A DNA stretch of 64,000 nt, taken from positions 3,623,501 through 3,687,500 of the forward strand of contig JADJWQ010000006.1 in assembly GCA_016716265.1 (NCBI GenBank), given 5' to 3'. Positions 30,511 to 39,810 of this stretch are shown here, in pieces. The first letter of the stretch is position 1. The number at the start of each line of letters is the position of its first letter. Source of the stretch: Planctomycetota bacterium (GTDB lineage: Bacteria; Planctomycetota; UBA1135; UBA2386). Position numbers and translations under genes: made by a program. The notes beneath the pieces were generated by a model. That model made no database searches and was not told where the DNA came from. It saw only the letters and a list, made by a program, of their open reading frames with translations.

Positions 30511-30584
30511 GGTGGCCTCGACACTCCATGCGCAGCCGCCACACGACGCAGCCTGGAATGTCTGGAGATTCTGCGTCACACCAC
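29415..30584 (-). mobile_element. IS630-family insertion sequence, 1170 bp
   Basis: The element is bounded by TA dinucleotides at 29413-29414 and 30585-30586, the target duplication typical of IS630/Tc1-mariner elements. The nine terminal bases are perfectly inverted (GTGGTGTGA at 29415-29423, TCACACCAC at 30576-30584). It carries one transposase gene on the minus strand. Its left TA is also the right TA of the MITE, so the two elements abut and their ends form a 20-bp palindrome at 29404-29423. Confidence 0.85.
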
Positions 30585-30664
30585 TAGCTGCGCCCTCACG
30601 CATGGCCTGGCTCGCCGTCGCCTGCCCCGCCACGGATGGCGATGTGTGAGGACCGACCGGCGCC

Positions 30665-31408
30665 GTGGGAATCCAGGCTGGTTGTCGTCAATGCACAGGA
30701 GTAGTTGTCGCTGAGCAGTTCACACCGTTGGCGGCCACGCGTCGGCGGTGCGACGGCCAGCCGTTCGTGGAGCGCATCGGCTACTGGAGCGGCGGGGCCC
30801 GACTCGGGTTCCTGGCGGGGAACCCGGGGCGGCTCGCCACCCCGGTGACGACCGTGCCGGTCGATGCCGGGTCGATCGACCGGAGCGCGCTGCGCGCGGG
30901 CCGGCTCGCCGGTCGCGCTGCGGGTTCGCTGGATCCGCTCGATCCCGGCGGCGTACCGGCGCTTCGCGCGGAGGCGTTCGCACTGCGCGCGCTGATGCGC
31001 CGCGAGCTGGAGGTCGCCGACCTGCCGCAAGCCCGCGGGCCGGCGCGCGCGCAGCTGCGGCGCGATCCCGGTGACGCCGAGCCGTGGCTCGTGGCCGGCG
31101 CTGGAGATGGCGGCCCGACCTCCGCGGCGCTCGACGGGGCGCTGGCGCTCGACCCGACCCGGGTCGACCGGCCGTCGCGCATCCGCGACGCGATCCGCGC
31201 GGCGTTCGCGGTGCGCTGCGCGTTCGCCCTGTGCGGAGTCGCCGCGGCGCGGCCGCTCGAACGGGTCGCGGCGACCGTGCTCGCCCCGCTGCTCGACCCC
31301 GCGTCCTTCGACGCGCTCAGCGAGTCGGTGCGGGCGCGGCGGGGTGACCCGGCCGCGGAGCCGCTGCCGGTCGAGCGCCGCGATCTCGAGCCGAGCCCGA
31401 CCGTCTAG
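30665..31408 (+). CDS. Hypothetical protein, start uncertain
   Basis: A frame of up to 247 residues from GTG 30665; its coding character becomes clear only from about residue 30 (GQPFVERIGYWSGGARLGFL). It is rich in Ala, Arg and Leu with helical segments (ALRAEAFALRALMRRELEVA, DAIRAAFAVRCAFALCGVAA) and no signal peptide or known motif. Its 5' end lies 80 bases from the IS630 element, so the gene may be the 3' part of a longer gene or may have lost its promoter. A single C-terminal hydrophobic helix (about residues 175-195) could be a membrane segment. Function unknown. Confidence 0.5.
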   Translation: MGIQAGCRQCTGVVVAEQFTPLAATRRRCDGQPFVERIGYWSGGARLGFLAGNPGRLATPVTTVPVDAGSIDRSALRAGRLAGRAAGSLDPLDPGGVPALRAEAFALRALMRRELEVADLPQARGPARAQLRRDPGDAEPWLVAGAGDGGPTSAALDGALALDPTRVDRPSRIRDAIRAAFAVRCAFALCGVAAARPLERVAATVLAPLLDPASFDALSESVRARRGDPAAEPLPVERRDLEPSPTV

Positions 31409-31540
31409 GCCCTGTCGCGCGACCCCGACCCCACAGGGCGGCTGCGCAGCGGGGTCCGAGCGCAGCCGGCCCGACGGTTCCCCTGTCCGTAGCCGACGGA
31501 CGAGCGCCAGGGGCGTCTCACGACGCGCCGGCTCCGGCGG

Positions 31541-32074
31541 TCAGGTGAACTGCGCCGCGAGCCACGCCATGCCGTGTCCCCAGCGCCGGTTGACGGTCCG
31601 TGGCGAGATCGAGAACAGCTCGGCGCACTCCTCGATGGTGAGTTCGCCGAAGACCCGCGCTTCGACGATCTGGGCTTCCATAGGGTCCTGCTCGGCCAGT
31701 CGCGACAGGGCCTCGTGGAGGTCCGCGAACTCGATCGGCGGCAGGCCAGTGACGATCAAGGAGGACCGGGCCGGGGTCTCGCGACGCATCAGGACCCTGC
31801 GCCGCTGTTCCCACAGCACGTCCCGGCACGCAGCGCCGAAGCAGGCCTTGAACACGCCGCCCGGCTTCTCGCCGAGCTCTGATCGGCCGGCCATCGTTCG
31901 GCGGGACTCCTCGCGCGCCAGCCGCAGGAAGGCCTCGCTCACGAGGTCGTCGGACAAGATGTCGACCTCGGGCCACCGAGCGAGCATCACCGCAGCGATC
32001 CGACAGAGCTCCAGATACAGCTCGGAGAATCGCTGGCGCACGCCGCGCGCATCCGGCTCAGGCAGGGATTCCAT
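31541..32074 (-). CDS. ECF-type sigma factor (planctomycete kinase-linked group)
   Basis: Sigma factor of 177 residues from ATG 32074. Region 2 includes ILSDDLVSEAFLRLAREES; region 4 is ALSRLAEQDPMEAQIVEARV followed by GELTIEECAELFSISPRTVNRRW, the helix-turn-helix. The pattern (A-x-x-x-L-A-x-x-D-x-x-x-A-x-x-V-E-x-R then G-x-[TS]-[IV]-E-E) fits the PF07638-like sigma group usually encoded next to Ser/Thr kinases in planctomycetes. It diverges from such a kinase gene with a 117-base shared promoter region, so the kinase may control it or be its target. Confidence 0.88.
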   Translation of the reverse strand: MESLPEPDARGVRQRFSELYLELCRIAAVMLARWPEVDILSDDLVSEAFLRLAREESRRTMAGRSELGEKPGGVFKACFGAACRDVLWEQRRRVLMRRETPARSSLIVTGLPPIEFADLHEALSRLAEQDPMEAQIVEARVFGELTIEECAELFSISPRTVNRRWGHGMAWLAAQFT

Positions 32075-32191
32075 CGCGTTCTCGGCCGCGAGCTGGCGAT
32101 CGGGCGGCGGCCGTCCGGGGACCTCGGATTGCGAGATTCTCCTCACGACGTCATGTTTCCGCGCCAGGGATTCGGAGTTCCTCGAGTCGAG

Positions 32192-35122
32192 ATGACGATG
32201 ATGGAAGCGAGCCGCGACCTGTTCCACGAAGCCAGGGACCTGCTCGACCGAGCGCTGGACCTGCCTGCCGACGACCGGTCTGACTTCGTTCGCCGAGAGG
32301 CCAGCCAGGATCGGGAGCTGTGCGAGGAAGTCCTGCGCTTGCTGCACCACTTCCCTCCGGAGGCGGATTCGGAGTTCGAATCGCCACAGCGCACCGTGCG
32401 CTCCACGGCCTCGGCCGAGCTCATGCGGAGCCTCGAGCGCTCGCCGCCCCTGGACGCCGAGCGCTTCCGGATGCGCGAACTCCTCGGCGAAGGCGGAATG
32501 GGCAGCGTGCACCGACTCGAGGATCTGCGCCTCAAGCGCACCCTCGCGATCAAGGTGCCCAGGGCCGGCCAGAGCGGGCGCATCTTCGCGAACGCGCGCG
32601 ACGACAGCCAGCACCTCAGCCGCTTCCTCGAAGAAGCCCAGATCACGAGCCAGCTCGAGCACCCGGGGGTGGTTCCGGTCCACGACCTGGGGATGGACTC
32701 GGCAGGCCGGGTCTACTTCACGATGAGGTTGGTCTCCGGATCCACCGCCAGCGAGATCTTCGCGCAGGCACGGGCCGGTTCCGGTGCGTGGTCGATCACC
32801 CGCGGTCTGGAGGTGATCCTGAAGGTCTGTGACACGATCGCCTACGCCCACGACAAGGGTGTCCTGCATCGCGACCTGAAGCCGGACAACGTGATGGTCG
32901 GTGGGCACGGCGAGGTCTACGTCATGGACTGGGGACTCGCGAAGATCGCTGCGCAGGAGGATCGGCACGACCTCCGCGTGCGCACCGACCGGCACGCCGA
33001 TGCCCAGTCCGATCTGGAGTCGTCGGTCGTCACCATGGACGGAAGGGCCGTGGGGACGGTCTTCTACATGTCGCCGGAGCAGGCGAACAACGAGGTGCTC
33101 GACGAGCGCTCCGACATCTACTCGATCGGAGCCATGCTCTACGAGTTGCTCTCGGGGCAACGACCGTACGGTGGCAAGACCTGGGTGTCACCGAAGCAGG
33201 TGCTGGACATGGTCCGGGCGGGACCGCCGCCGCGGCTCGACGAGGTAGCGCACGGCATCCCCGTCGAACTGCTGGCAATCGTCGACAAGGCGATGGCGCG
33301 CGAGCCTGCGAATCGGTACGCGCAGGCGAGCGAGCTGGCGACGGATCTGCGAGCGTTCGTCGACCGACGTGCTGTCCGTGCCTACCGGACCGGCCCGATC
33401 GTGGAATTGCGCCTGTGGATGAAGCGCAACAGGCTCCTCGCGACGACCTTCGCGGCGGCCTTCGTGATCCTGCTGGGAGGCGTCGTGAGCACGACGGCGT
33501 ATGCGCGCGAGGCCCGTCGGCATGCCGCAAGCCTGGAGCAGCGCGCGATCGAGCTCCAGACGGTCTCGGATTTCCAGGCCTCCCAGCTGGCCGGCATCGA
33601 TGTGCCGCAGTTGGCCGTGCGCATCCGGCGCAGTCTCGTCGATGCCGCCGACCCGGACGTGCGGGCGGAGCTCGAGACCGCGCTGACCGCTGTGAACCTG
33701 ACCGGAGTCGCCGTGCGCGTGCTCCAGGAGAGCATCTTCGATCGTGCCGTCGCGACCATCGAGCGGGAGTTCGGAGAGCAGCCGGCCGTCCGGCGTCGGC
33801 TGCTGGTCGCCGTCGCCCGGACGATGACGCGGGTCGGGTCGGTCGAGGGGGAGGGGCCCGAGCTCATGGCCATTCTCTCCTCCGCGGTCGCCACGTATCG
33901 GCGCGCGGCCGAGATCGACGCCGTGCTCGGAAGCCGAGAGGACCGCGCGCGCACCTGCACGCTCATCGGGGAGGCGCTCGTTCTGCAGTCTCGCCACACC
34001 AAGCCCGAATCGGCCGCGGAACTCCTCGACGAAGCCGAGGCCTCCTGCCTCGACGCACTCCGAGTGTTCACGCCAACGGGGCATGCGCACGACTGGGGAG
34101 TCGCGCAGGAGGTGCTGGCGGCCGTGCTGCAGTGCCGGGCTGCGCACCTGGATGGCGTCGAGCGGATCGAGGCACTCGACGCGGCCACGAGCGCGCTTCG
34201 GAGAGCCTTGGATGCAGCCGACCCCTCGACGTCACCGGACGAGCGCGCCCGCCGGTATGCCAGCCTGGCGTCTCTGCAATACGAGCGAGGCATGTGGGCG
34301 GGAGACGACGACGCGTTGCGCGAGGCGTTGGCCAGCTGCGACGCCGCGATCCAGCTGCTGGACCGCGAGGCGTTCGCGCCGCTATGGGTCGGGGTCCAGA
34401 CCAGACTCGGCGACATCAGGCTCCAGCTCGGCAATCGCGACCCGGGGGAAACCGGTGATCGTGGCATCGCAGATGCCGTGTCCGCGTACCGCGCCGCTCT
34501 GCAGGTCGCCACGCGGGAGCGGCTTCCGCAGGACTGGGCTGCCCTGCAGAACAACCTCGGCAACGCGCTGCGCGCCCAGGGCCGACGGAGCGCCGGAACG
34601 ACCGCACGAACGCTGCTGGAGGCAGCCGCCCAGGCTTGCCGTAGCGCCCTCGAGGTCCATAGGCGTGACATGGCCCCGGCGCTCTGGGCAATGACCACCG
34701 CCAACCTCGGGAGCTGCCTGTACGATCTCGCGGCACAGACCCCGGGAAATGAAGGCGTTGGTCTGCTCGAGGAAGCGGCCACGATGTTCGGAAGTGCGCT
34801 GGAGGTTCATCGACGTGAACACCTGCCCGGGGCATGGGCGGCGACGATGGGGAATCTCGGCAACGCCCTGACTGCTCGCGGTCGACGGATCGCGGATGGA
34901 CCGGGCCTCAGGCTCCTGGCGGAGGGGTGCGACGCCTACCGACAGGCCCTGGAGGTCACGACGCGGCAGACGGCGCCGCAGGCCTGGGAGTCGACCTCCC
35001 GAAACCTGGCGCTCGCGCTGCGTGACGTGCTGGAGCGTGTCTCGGATCGCGATGCCCCGGCCCTGCGGGAGGAGTTGTCGCGCATCGAGTCAGAACTCCA
35101 GGCCTACCGAGGCGACCGGTAG
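32192..35122 (+). CDS. Membrane Ser/Thr protein kinase with C-terminal TPR-like repeats
   Basis: PknB-type kinase of 976 residues. I chose ATG 32192 (others at 32198 and 32201; a GGAG lies upstream at 32174). Residues 1-90 form a helical pre-domain. Kinase: GEGGMGSVH (99-107), Lys121 in LAIKVPR, HRDLKPDN (Asp228), DWGLAK (Asp246, replacing D-F-G, a common variant in this family), GTVFYMSPEQ. One transmembrane helix at about 412-432 (TTFAAAFVILLGGVVSTTA) separates the kinase from an extracytoplasmic-side helical region of about 540 residues with TPR-like units (ALQNNLGNALRAQGRRS, GNLGNALTARGRRI). It is divergent from the ECF sigma gene. Signal and substrates unknown. Confidence 0.93.
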   Translation: MTMMEASRDLFHEARDLLDRALDLPADDRSDFVRREASQDRELCEEVLRLLHHFPPEADSEFESPQRTVRSTASAELMRSLERSPPLDAERFRMRELLGEGGMGSVHRLEDLRLKRTLAIKVPRAGQSGRIFANARDDSQHLSRFLEEAQITSQLEHPGVVPVHDLGMDSAGRVYFTMRLVSGSTASEIFAQARAGSGAWSITRGLEVILKVCDTIAYAHDKGVLHRDLKPDNVMVGGHGEVYVMDWGLAKIAAQEDRHDLRVRTDRHADAQSDLESSVVTMDGRAVGTVFYMSPEQANNEVLDERSDIYSIGAMLYELLSGQRPYGGKTWVSPKQVLDMVRAGPPPRLDEVAHGIPVELLAIVDKAMAREPANRYAQASELATDLRAFVDRRAVRAYRTGPIVELRLWMKRNRLLATTFAAAFVILLGGVVSTTAYAREARRHAASLEQRAIELQTVSDFQASQLAGIDVPQLAVRIRRSLVDAADPDVRAELETALTAVNLTGVAVRVLQESIFDRAVATIEREFGEQPAVRRRLLVAVARTMTRVGSVEGEGPELMAILSSAVATYRRAAEIDAVLGSREDRARTCTLIGEALVLQSRHTKPESAAELLDEAEASCLDALRVFTPTGHAHDWGVAQEVLAAVLQCRAAHLDGVERIEALDAATSALRRALDAADPSTSPDERARRYASLASLQYERGMWAGDDDALREALASCDAAIQLLDREAFAPLWVGVQTRLGDIRLQLGNRDPGETGDRGIADAVSAYRAALQVATRERLPQDWAALQNNLGNALRAQGRRSAGTTARTLLEAAAQACRSALEVHRRDMAPALWAMTTANLGSCLYDLAAQTPGNEGVGLLEEAATMFGSALEVHRREHLPGAWAATMGNLGNALTARGRRIADGPGLRLLAEGCDAYRQALEVTTRQTAPQAWESTSRNLALALRDVLERVSDRDAPALREELSRIESELQAYRGDR

Positions 35123-35359
35123 GGTCGAGGAGACAGTCCGCGCGGCGGGTATGCCGGGCTCGAGTCCGTCGCGACTTCGGTCGGTGTCGGTCCCGCCCCC
35201 CGCTGCCAGGGTGACCGCGGCGGACAGCGCTTCGCGAGCGTCGTCGGCGACTCAGCGAAATGCGGTGGCGCGATCCGACGGGTTCGGTCGGAGACGGGGG
35301 CAGATCGGGATGGACCCGGTCGACACCAGAACCGAATCGAATCTCCACCAGATCGAGTC

Positions 35360-37405
35360 ATGAACCAACGATTTTCGATGGCAACGGCCGCTGCGATGGC
35401 GGTCCTCCTGTCTCCCTGCGAAGCTCGGACGCAAGGGCCCGAGGCCGCCGACGGCTGCCGCGGAACCAGTGCCAGCACACCACGGCTGACCATGGCGGCG
35501 GGCGGAACCTCGCTGCGACTCCTCGCGCCTCCGGATTCCTACGGCCTGCTCGCGGTCGGCCTGCCGGCCTCGAGCACGGATCAACCCGGAGGCATGGATG
35601 ACGTGGCTTCCGTGCGGCTTCCGGGCTGCCGGCTGGCGGTGTCCCTCGATTCCACCATCCCGTTCCGCACGGACCGCACTGGCGCGGCGATCGTCGCCGT
35701 ACCCGGCGCCGCGCTGAGCCAGGGTCTGCACGCTCAGGCGATTCTGCTCGACGGGAGTTCGAGCGCCTCCGCGACGGTCGTCGCGGTCAGCAATCGTGTG
35801 CAGCTGGCCCCGGGGACTCCGGACACGCTGCCGGTGTTCCTGCTCGAGGCTCCTCCCGCGGTGGAGCCCGCCAGGATGGACGGTCTGCTGGCGAGCGTGA
35901 CGCACGGTCGTGGAAGCGGCGTCGTGTCCGATCTGGCGCTTCCGGGTTCGATCGGCCGACGCGCGGGCTCGATGGAGGTCGAGACGTACACGGCCAGCGG
36001 CGGCTTCTTCCTTCGGGACGCGGATCGCCTTTGGAACACCGAGCTCCGTCCGCGGGTTCCGAGCGAGACCGACACGCGGGCGATCGCGGACGGGTTCCTC
36101 GCGTCGAATGCCCTACTGCCGACGAACGACGCCCGAGTGCGGGTGCGCTTCTCGGCGTTCACGGAGACGGGACTCTCGCTGGACCTCCCTGGACCCGTCA
36201 CGACCCAGGTGCTCGATCGGCAGGCGAACTACGACGTCGAGCTTCTGGTCCAGTCGGGGGGGCGCCTCGTCTCCGTGCCGGTCGTCGGCGGAGGTGGGAA
36301 CTTCAAGGTGTCGGTCGGCGACGGTGGCGACATCGTCGGCTACCACGGAGTCTGGCGGCCGATCCGCGGCGTCGTCAGCCAGGAGCCGATCCTCTCGAAG
36401 TCCGATGCCGAGGCTCTCTATCGTGCGAATGCGCGTGAGCTCGACCTGCTGTCGGTCGATGCGTCGCTCGCCTACTACTCGGCTCCGGCGTTCGAGAAGC
36501 AGACCTACCTTGCACCGGTCTGGGTCGTCCGAGCGGTGGCCAACATCGCCGGGATCCCGACTCCGGTTCGCAGCACCTTCCTCGCAGCGACCCGGTACGG
36601 GCCCTCGTTCGGTGCGCCGAGCGCCGACGCTGCGCCCAGGTCGTCTGCGGCACCGGCGACGCGCGGCGGGTTCCGAGCCGGGACGTGGTGGCTCGGCTCG
36701 CCCTTCGGGTTGCCCGGGAGTCAGGGAAACGCAGCGGGCTTTCACAGCACCATGCAGGGCATGGCATCGCTGGGTTGGACCGTGGCGTTCGACTTCGGCA
36801 ATCAGGCGGCCTGGGAGTCCGACTGGCGTCTCTACGACGACAACTACGTCGACACCTGCAACCTGGTCTTCTACACCGGGCATGCCAACCAGTTCGGGTG
36901 GCAGCTCGCGACCGGAGACGGCTTCCTGCACCAGAACGAGATCGGCTCCCAGCCCGAGAACCCGGGCGACTTCTACGGTCAGCAGCAGATGGACTGGTTG
37001 ATCATCGCCGCGTGTGGCCCGCACCAGAGCACACACTTCCGCAGCGCGGGCACCACGAATGCCTTCGATCGTTGGCGCGGCATCTTCGACGGGCTGCACA
37101 CGTTCATGGGCTACGGCGCGGTGACCTACGACAACTCGACCGAGGGCGGTCGCGTCGCGCAGCTCGCCGGTTCGGGATGGCCGATCATCGACGCGTGGTT
37201 CCGGACGGCGCTCGAAGTCCAGCCGACCACCAATGGTCTGGGGCAGCCGGATGGGCCGACGATCTACGTGACCGCCATGTATGCAGCGAACAGCCTCCTC
37301 GGGACCTCGATCATGCGCAACGACAGGATCTGGGGAACCGGGTTCACCAGCCCGGACGGCCGGATCCCGTATCAGGCCCGCGCATTCGTGTTCACCGGCA
37401 CGTGA
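35360..37405 (+). CDS. Secreted DUF6345-like protein with caspase-like His/Cys pair
   Basis: Exported protein of 681 residues from ATG 35360, signal peptide about residues 1-25. The N-terminal 400 residues are beta-rich and unassigned. Residues 440-681 resemble DUF6345 (as I recall it: Y-x-G-H-G then W-L-x-x-x-x-C): TWWLGSPFGLPG, NLVFYTGHANQFGW and DWLIIAACGPHQS. His508 in TGHA and Cys552 in AAC are 44 residues apart, each at the end of a hydrophobic strand, as in clan CD cysteine peptidases (caspase/legumain/gingipain: strand-H-G and strand-x-C). Peptidase activity is an inference. It lies 237 bases after the kinase gene on the same strand; co-transcription is possible but unproven. Confidence 0.75.
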   Translation: MNQRFSMATAAAMAVLLSPCEARTQGPEAADGCRGTSASTPRLTMAAGGTSLRLLAPPDSYGLLAVGLPASSTDQPGGMDDVASVRLPGCRLAVSLDSTIPFRTDRTGAAIVAVPGAALSQGLHAQAILLDGSSSASATVVAVSNRVQLAPGTPDTLPVFLLEAPPAVEPARMDGLLASVTHGRGSGVVSDLALPGSIGRRAGSMEVETYTASGGFFLRDADRLWNTELRPRVPSETDTRAIADGFLASNALLPTNDARVRVRFSAFTETGLSLDLPGPVTTQVLDRQANYDVELLVQSGGRLVSVPVVGGGGNFKVSVGDGGDIVGYHGVWRPIRGVVSQEPILSKSDAEALYRANARELDLLSVDASLAYYSAPAFEKQTYLAPVWVVRAVANIAGIPTPVRSTFLAATRYGPSFGAPSADAAPRSSAAPATRGGFRAGTWWLGSPFGLPGSQGNAAGFHSTMQGMASLGWTVAFDFGNQAAWESDWRLYDDNYVDTCNLVFYTGHANQFGWQLATGDGFLHQNEIGSQPENPGDFYGQQQMDWLIIAACGPHQSTHFRSAGTTNAFDRWRGIFDGLHTFMGYGAVTYDNSTEGGRVAQLAGSGWPIIDAWFRTALEVQPTTNGLGQPDGPTIYVTAMYAANSLLGTSIMRNDRIWGTGFTSPDGRIPYQARAFVFTGT

Positions 37406-37708
37406 GTGTCCTGGCCGAATCCGTGCTGGCCGAGGAGTCCGCCGAGGTTGCGTGCGGGCTACGAGTGCTCTGACGGCAGCGCTGCCGCGGTCCGGATCGC
37501 GCGAGTTCGGCCGAGAAGTGTGGGCGGCGGCGGACCGGTGGCGGTGACCGCGGGCGTGATCGGAGCGGACTTCCCTTGCCCCGAGGCGGCGCTGGTCAGG
37601 CCGCACACTCGTCATGCCGGAGGTGTCCGCCCAGGCGCTCGGGCATCACGTCGTCGCCAGTGCCGAGCGCCGGCTTCCCGGCGTAGGCGTCCGGTAGAGC
37701 CCATCTGA
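37406..37708. other. Intergenic stretch without a visible gene
   Basis: About 300 bases between the DUF6345-like gene and a kinase-tail fragment. Frames are short and low-complexity. No terminator or promoter with a clear consensus was found. Confidence 0.5.
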
Positions 37709-38270
37709 ACACGGACGTCCGCCAATGCGTGCCGGTCGCGCTCGGCAAGCGACCGGACCGAGCGGGTCGCGATCACCGCGACCTCGCTCGGCAACCTCGA
37801 AGTGAAGCGCGGCGAACTGCCGAAGGCAGGGGACTGCTACCGGCAGGCCCTGGCGATGGAGCGGAGGATCCTCCCCAGGGACGACGCGCGGCAGGCCCCG
37901 GCCCTGCAGGGCCTCCCCCGCTGCCAGCTGGCAGCGGGGCGGCTGGCCGAGGCGGAGGCCGCGGCCCGCGAGGCCTTCGACCTGCAGACGGCGAAGCTCG
38001 AGGGCTCGTGGCCGCACTTCGCCGCCATGGCGCTGCTCGACCGCGTCCCGCTCGCCCGGGGCAGGCTCGCCGAGGCCGAGCCGCTGCTGGTCGAGGCCTG
38101 CGCCAGGCTGCAGCCGCCGCCGCGCAGCACGAACGAACTACGCGACGCGCTGTCCGCGCTCGCCGAGTTCCGCGAGCGGCAGGGCCGCGCCGACGACGCC
38201 GCGGCGCTGCGCGCACGGCAAGAGGCCCTGAGCGCGACCGACCGCGGATGGCTCGTCCCCGCCGCGACGG
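37709..38270 (+). pseudogene. Orphan C-terminal TPR fragment of a kinase-TPR protein
   Basis: A frame open from the TGA at 37706-37708 has no start codon; coding character begins near 37745 with RTERVAITATSLGNLEVKRG. It contains TPR units (ELPKAGDCYRQALAMERRIL, GRLAEAEAAAREAFDLQ) and LEGSWPHFAAMALLDRV followed by GRLAEAEPLLVEAC. The last part closely parallels the C-terminus of the intact kinase at 40443-44609 (LPGKWQHYSAMALLGRALLG, KAAEAEPLLVDAC). The kinase domain is missing, so this is a 3' gene fragment left by deletion or recombination. After about 38270 the frame loses coding character. Confidence 0.7.
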
Positions 38271-38289
38271 CTCGCCAACCTCGTCCGCC

Positions 38290-38463
38290 ATGGTCGATCC
38301 GGCACCGCCGACCACGCCGCTGCCCGGCCACGCCAGCGGCCTGCAGCGGTGGCTGCGCCTCGCGGGCCGGAACGTGGCCGCCGCGCTGGCCTGCCACGTC
38401 GACGGCTCGACGGCGCTGGTCCCCGGCATCCGCGCCGTGCCCTGGCACCTGGCCTGCACCTGA
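38290..38463 (+). CDS. Small open frame, doubtful
   Basis: 57 residues from ATG 38290 (GLQRWLRLAGRNVAAALACH and STALVPGIRAVPWHLACT). The composition is protein-like with high third-position G+C, and it starts where the TPR fragment's frame ends, so it may be part of the same broken gene after a frame shift, or of another gene. No signal, motif or ribosome binding site was recognised. Confidence 0.25.
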   Translation: MVDPAPPTTPLPGHASGLQRWLRLAGRNVAAALACHVDGSTALVPGIRAVPWHLACT

Positions 38464-38481
38464 CCGGCGCGGGTAGTCCGC

Positions 38482-38600
38482 CTATCGCGCGACGAACACG
38501 TCCATGAAGCTGCTGGTGTCGCCGACGACGAGATTCGTGGCGTCGGCAGCGGACAGCACCGCGGTCGCGGTGGGGTCGGGGATCACCAACCCGGCGGCGC
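38482..38600 (-). pseudogene. C-terminal scrap of a TolB/PD40-type propeller protein
   Basis: The minus-strand frame ending at 38482 reads GLVIPDPTATAVLSAADATN and then LVVGDTSSFMDVFVAR. This is the end of a WD40-like blade (A-x-N-L-V-x-G-D-T-N-x-x-x-D-V-F-V) as found in secreted TolB-like proteins. Upstream of about 38600 the frame is no longer coding-like. The intact propeller gene at 38699-39685 lies just upstream on the same strand, so this may be the tail of a former tandem paralogue. Confidence 0.5.
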
Positions 38601-38698
38601 AGGCGTGACGCGGCGAGCTCGAGGCGGGGGGCGGCGGACGGTGAGCCGAAGGCCGGGCACGCCGACGGCCAGCGTCTGCGGCTCGACCTGTGACTGCC

Positions 38699-39685
38699 TC
38701 AGCCGCGCCGGTGGTAGGGCGTATTCGCCTTGCCGTGGACGAGCACCGGGCTTCCACCGACAGCCGGAATCGTCCACGTACCGCCCGTGGAGGTCTGGCT
38801 CCAGTAGATGATGCGGCTGTCGTCGGACGAGAACGTCGGCATGCGTTCTTGGTCCGGCGTGTTGGTGAGCTGGACCGGGTTCTGCGGGTAGGCCAGGTCG
38901 ATCAACCAGAGGTCGAAGTTGGCGCCCACCGCCCTGACGTCGAGGACGAGCCGGTCGCCCGCGTTGGACCAGCCGATGCCATAGGTACCGCCGCCGGGCG
39001 GCTGCGACACGAGCGTCTGGGCCGTGATCGCCAGCTGACCACCCACCACGCCGAGATCGGCCACCACCAGCGGACTCCACAGGGAGTCGGCAGTCACGTA
39101 GGCGATCCGCGTCGCGTCTGCTGACCATTCGTAGCCGGTGGCCGGCATGACGCCGGAGATCTCGTCGGTCAGCTGCGTGCGGCCAGAGCCGTCGAGATTG
39201 ACGACGAACAGCTGTGGCCGCACCACGGCCGGATCCGGCAGATCGACGAACAGCAGCTTGGGCGCCTGATCTGGCGCCGGCACCGGCGACCAGACGACCC
39301 GCACCGGCCACTGCGCGGCGACGTACAGGCACGGCGTCACCGCATGCAGGCCGGTGCCGTCGACGTTGACGACCCACACCGCCGACACGCCGCCGCGGGT
39401 CTTGGTGAAGGCGATCTGCTGGCCGTCGGGCGACAACGTCGGGTATGCGTTGCTGCAGTCCTCACCGAGTACCTGCCTGGCATTGCTGCCGTCCGCCGAC
39501 ATCACCCAAAGCGACTTCGTGCCGGCGTTGATCTTGCCGTAGCAGAAGACGATGTCGGGGGTGGGAGGAGGTGTGCCACCGCCACCGCCGCCACCCCCGC
39601 CGCCGCCGCCCCGCTGGGCGACGAGAGGCAGGCTGAGGGACAGCGTGAGCAGGCAGGTCAGGATCGGGATGCGCGGCGTGATCAT
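38699..39685 (-). CDS. Secreted TolB-like (PD40) beta-propeller protein
   Basis: Exported protein of 328 residues from ATG 39685: signal peptide ILTCLLTLSLSLPLVAQ, then a run of 12 glycines and a TPPPTPD linker. The body has PD40/WD40-like blades: SLWVMSADGSNARQVLGEDC, PTLSPDGQQIAFTKTRGG, WVVNVDGTGLHAVTP, YEWSADATRIAYVTADS, TFSSDDSRIIYWSQTS. These match the TolB propeller repeat (S-P-D-G-x-x-I-A). It probably binds a protein partner or polymer. It diverges from an ECF sigma gene with a 125-base gap, so the two may share control. The Gly run is coded by a CCG/CCA-type repeat at about 39570-39605. Confidence 0.88.
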   Translation of the reverse strand: MITPRIPILTCLLTLSLSLPLVAQRGGGGGGGGGGGGTPPPTPDIVFCYGKINAGTKSLWVMSADGSNARQVLGEDCSNAYPTLSPDGQQIAFTKTRGGVSAVWVVNVDGTGLHAVTPCLYVAAQWPVRVVWSPVPAPDQAPKLLFVDLPDPAVVRPQLFVVNLDGSGRTQLTDEISGVMPATGYEWSADATRIAYVTADSLWSPLVVADLGVVGGQLAITAQTLVSQPPGGGTYGIGWSNAGDRLVLDVRAVGANFDLWLIDLAYPQNPVQLTNTPDQERMPTFSSDDSRIIYWSQTSTGGTWTIPAVGGSPVLVHGKANTPYHRRG

Positions 39686-39810
39686 GGTTTCGCTCCGTGG
39701 GGCCGTCGTCGGCCGCTCGCAGAAGCGATGTCCCTCCGCGGGTACCGCCAGGATTGCGCCGCTTTCCCACCTTGCCGCCTCTCTGCGCCGGCAGTAGCGT
39801 CGGCCCGCCG

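Noticed and set aside
39565..39605. Tandem CCG/CCA repeat as a regulatory repeat array
   Set aside because: It codes the poly-glycine linker of the propeller protein in frame.
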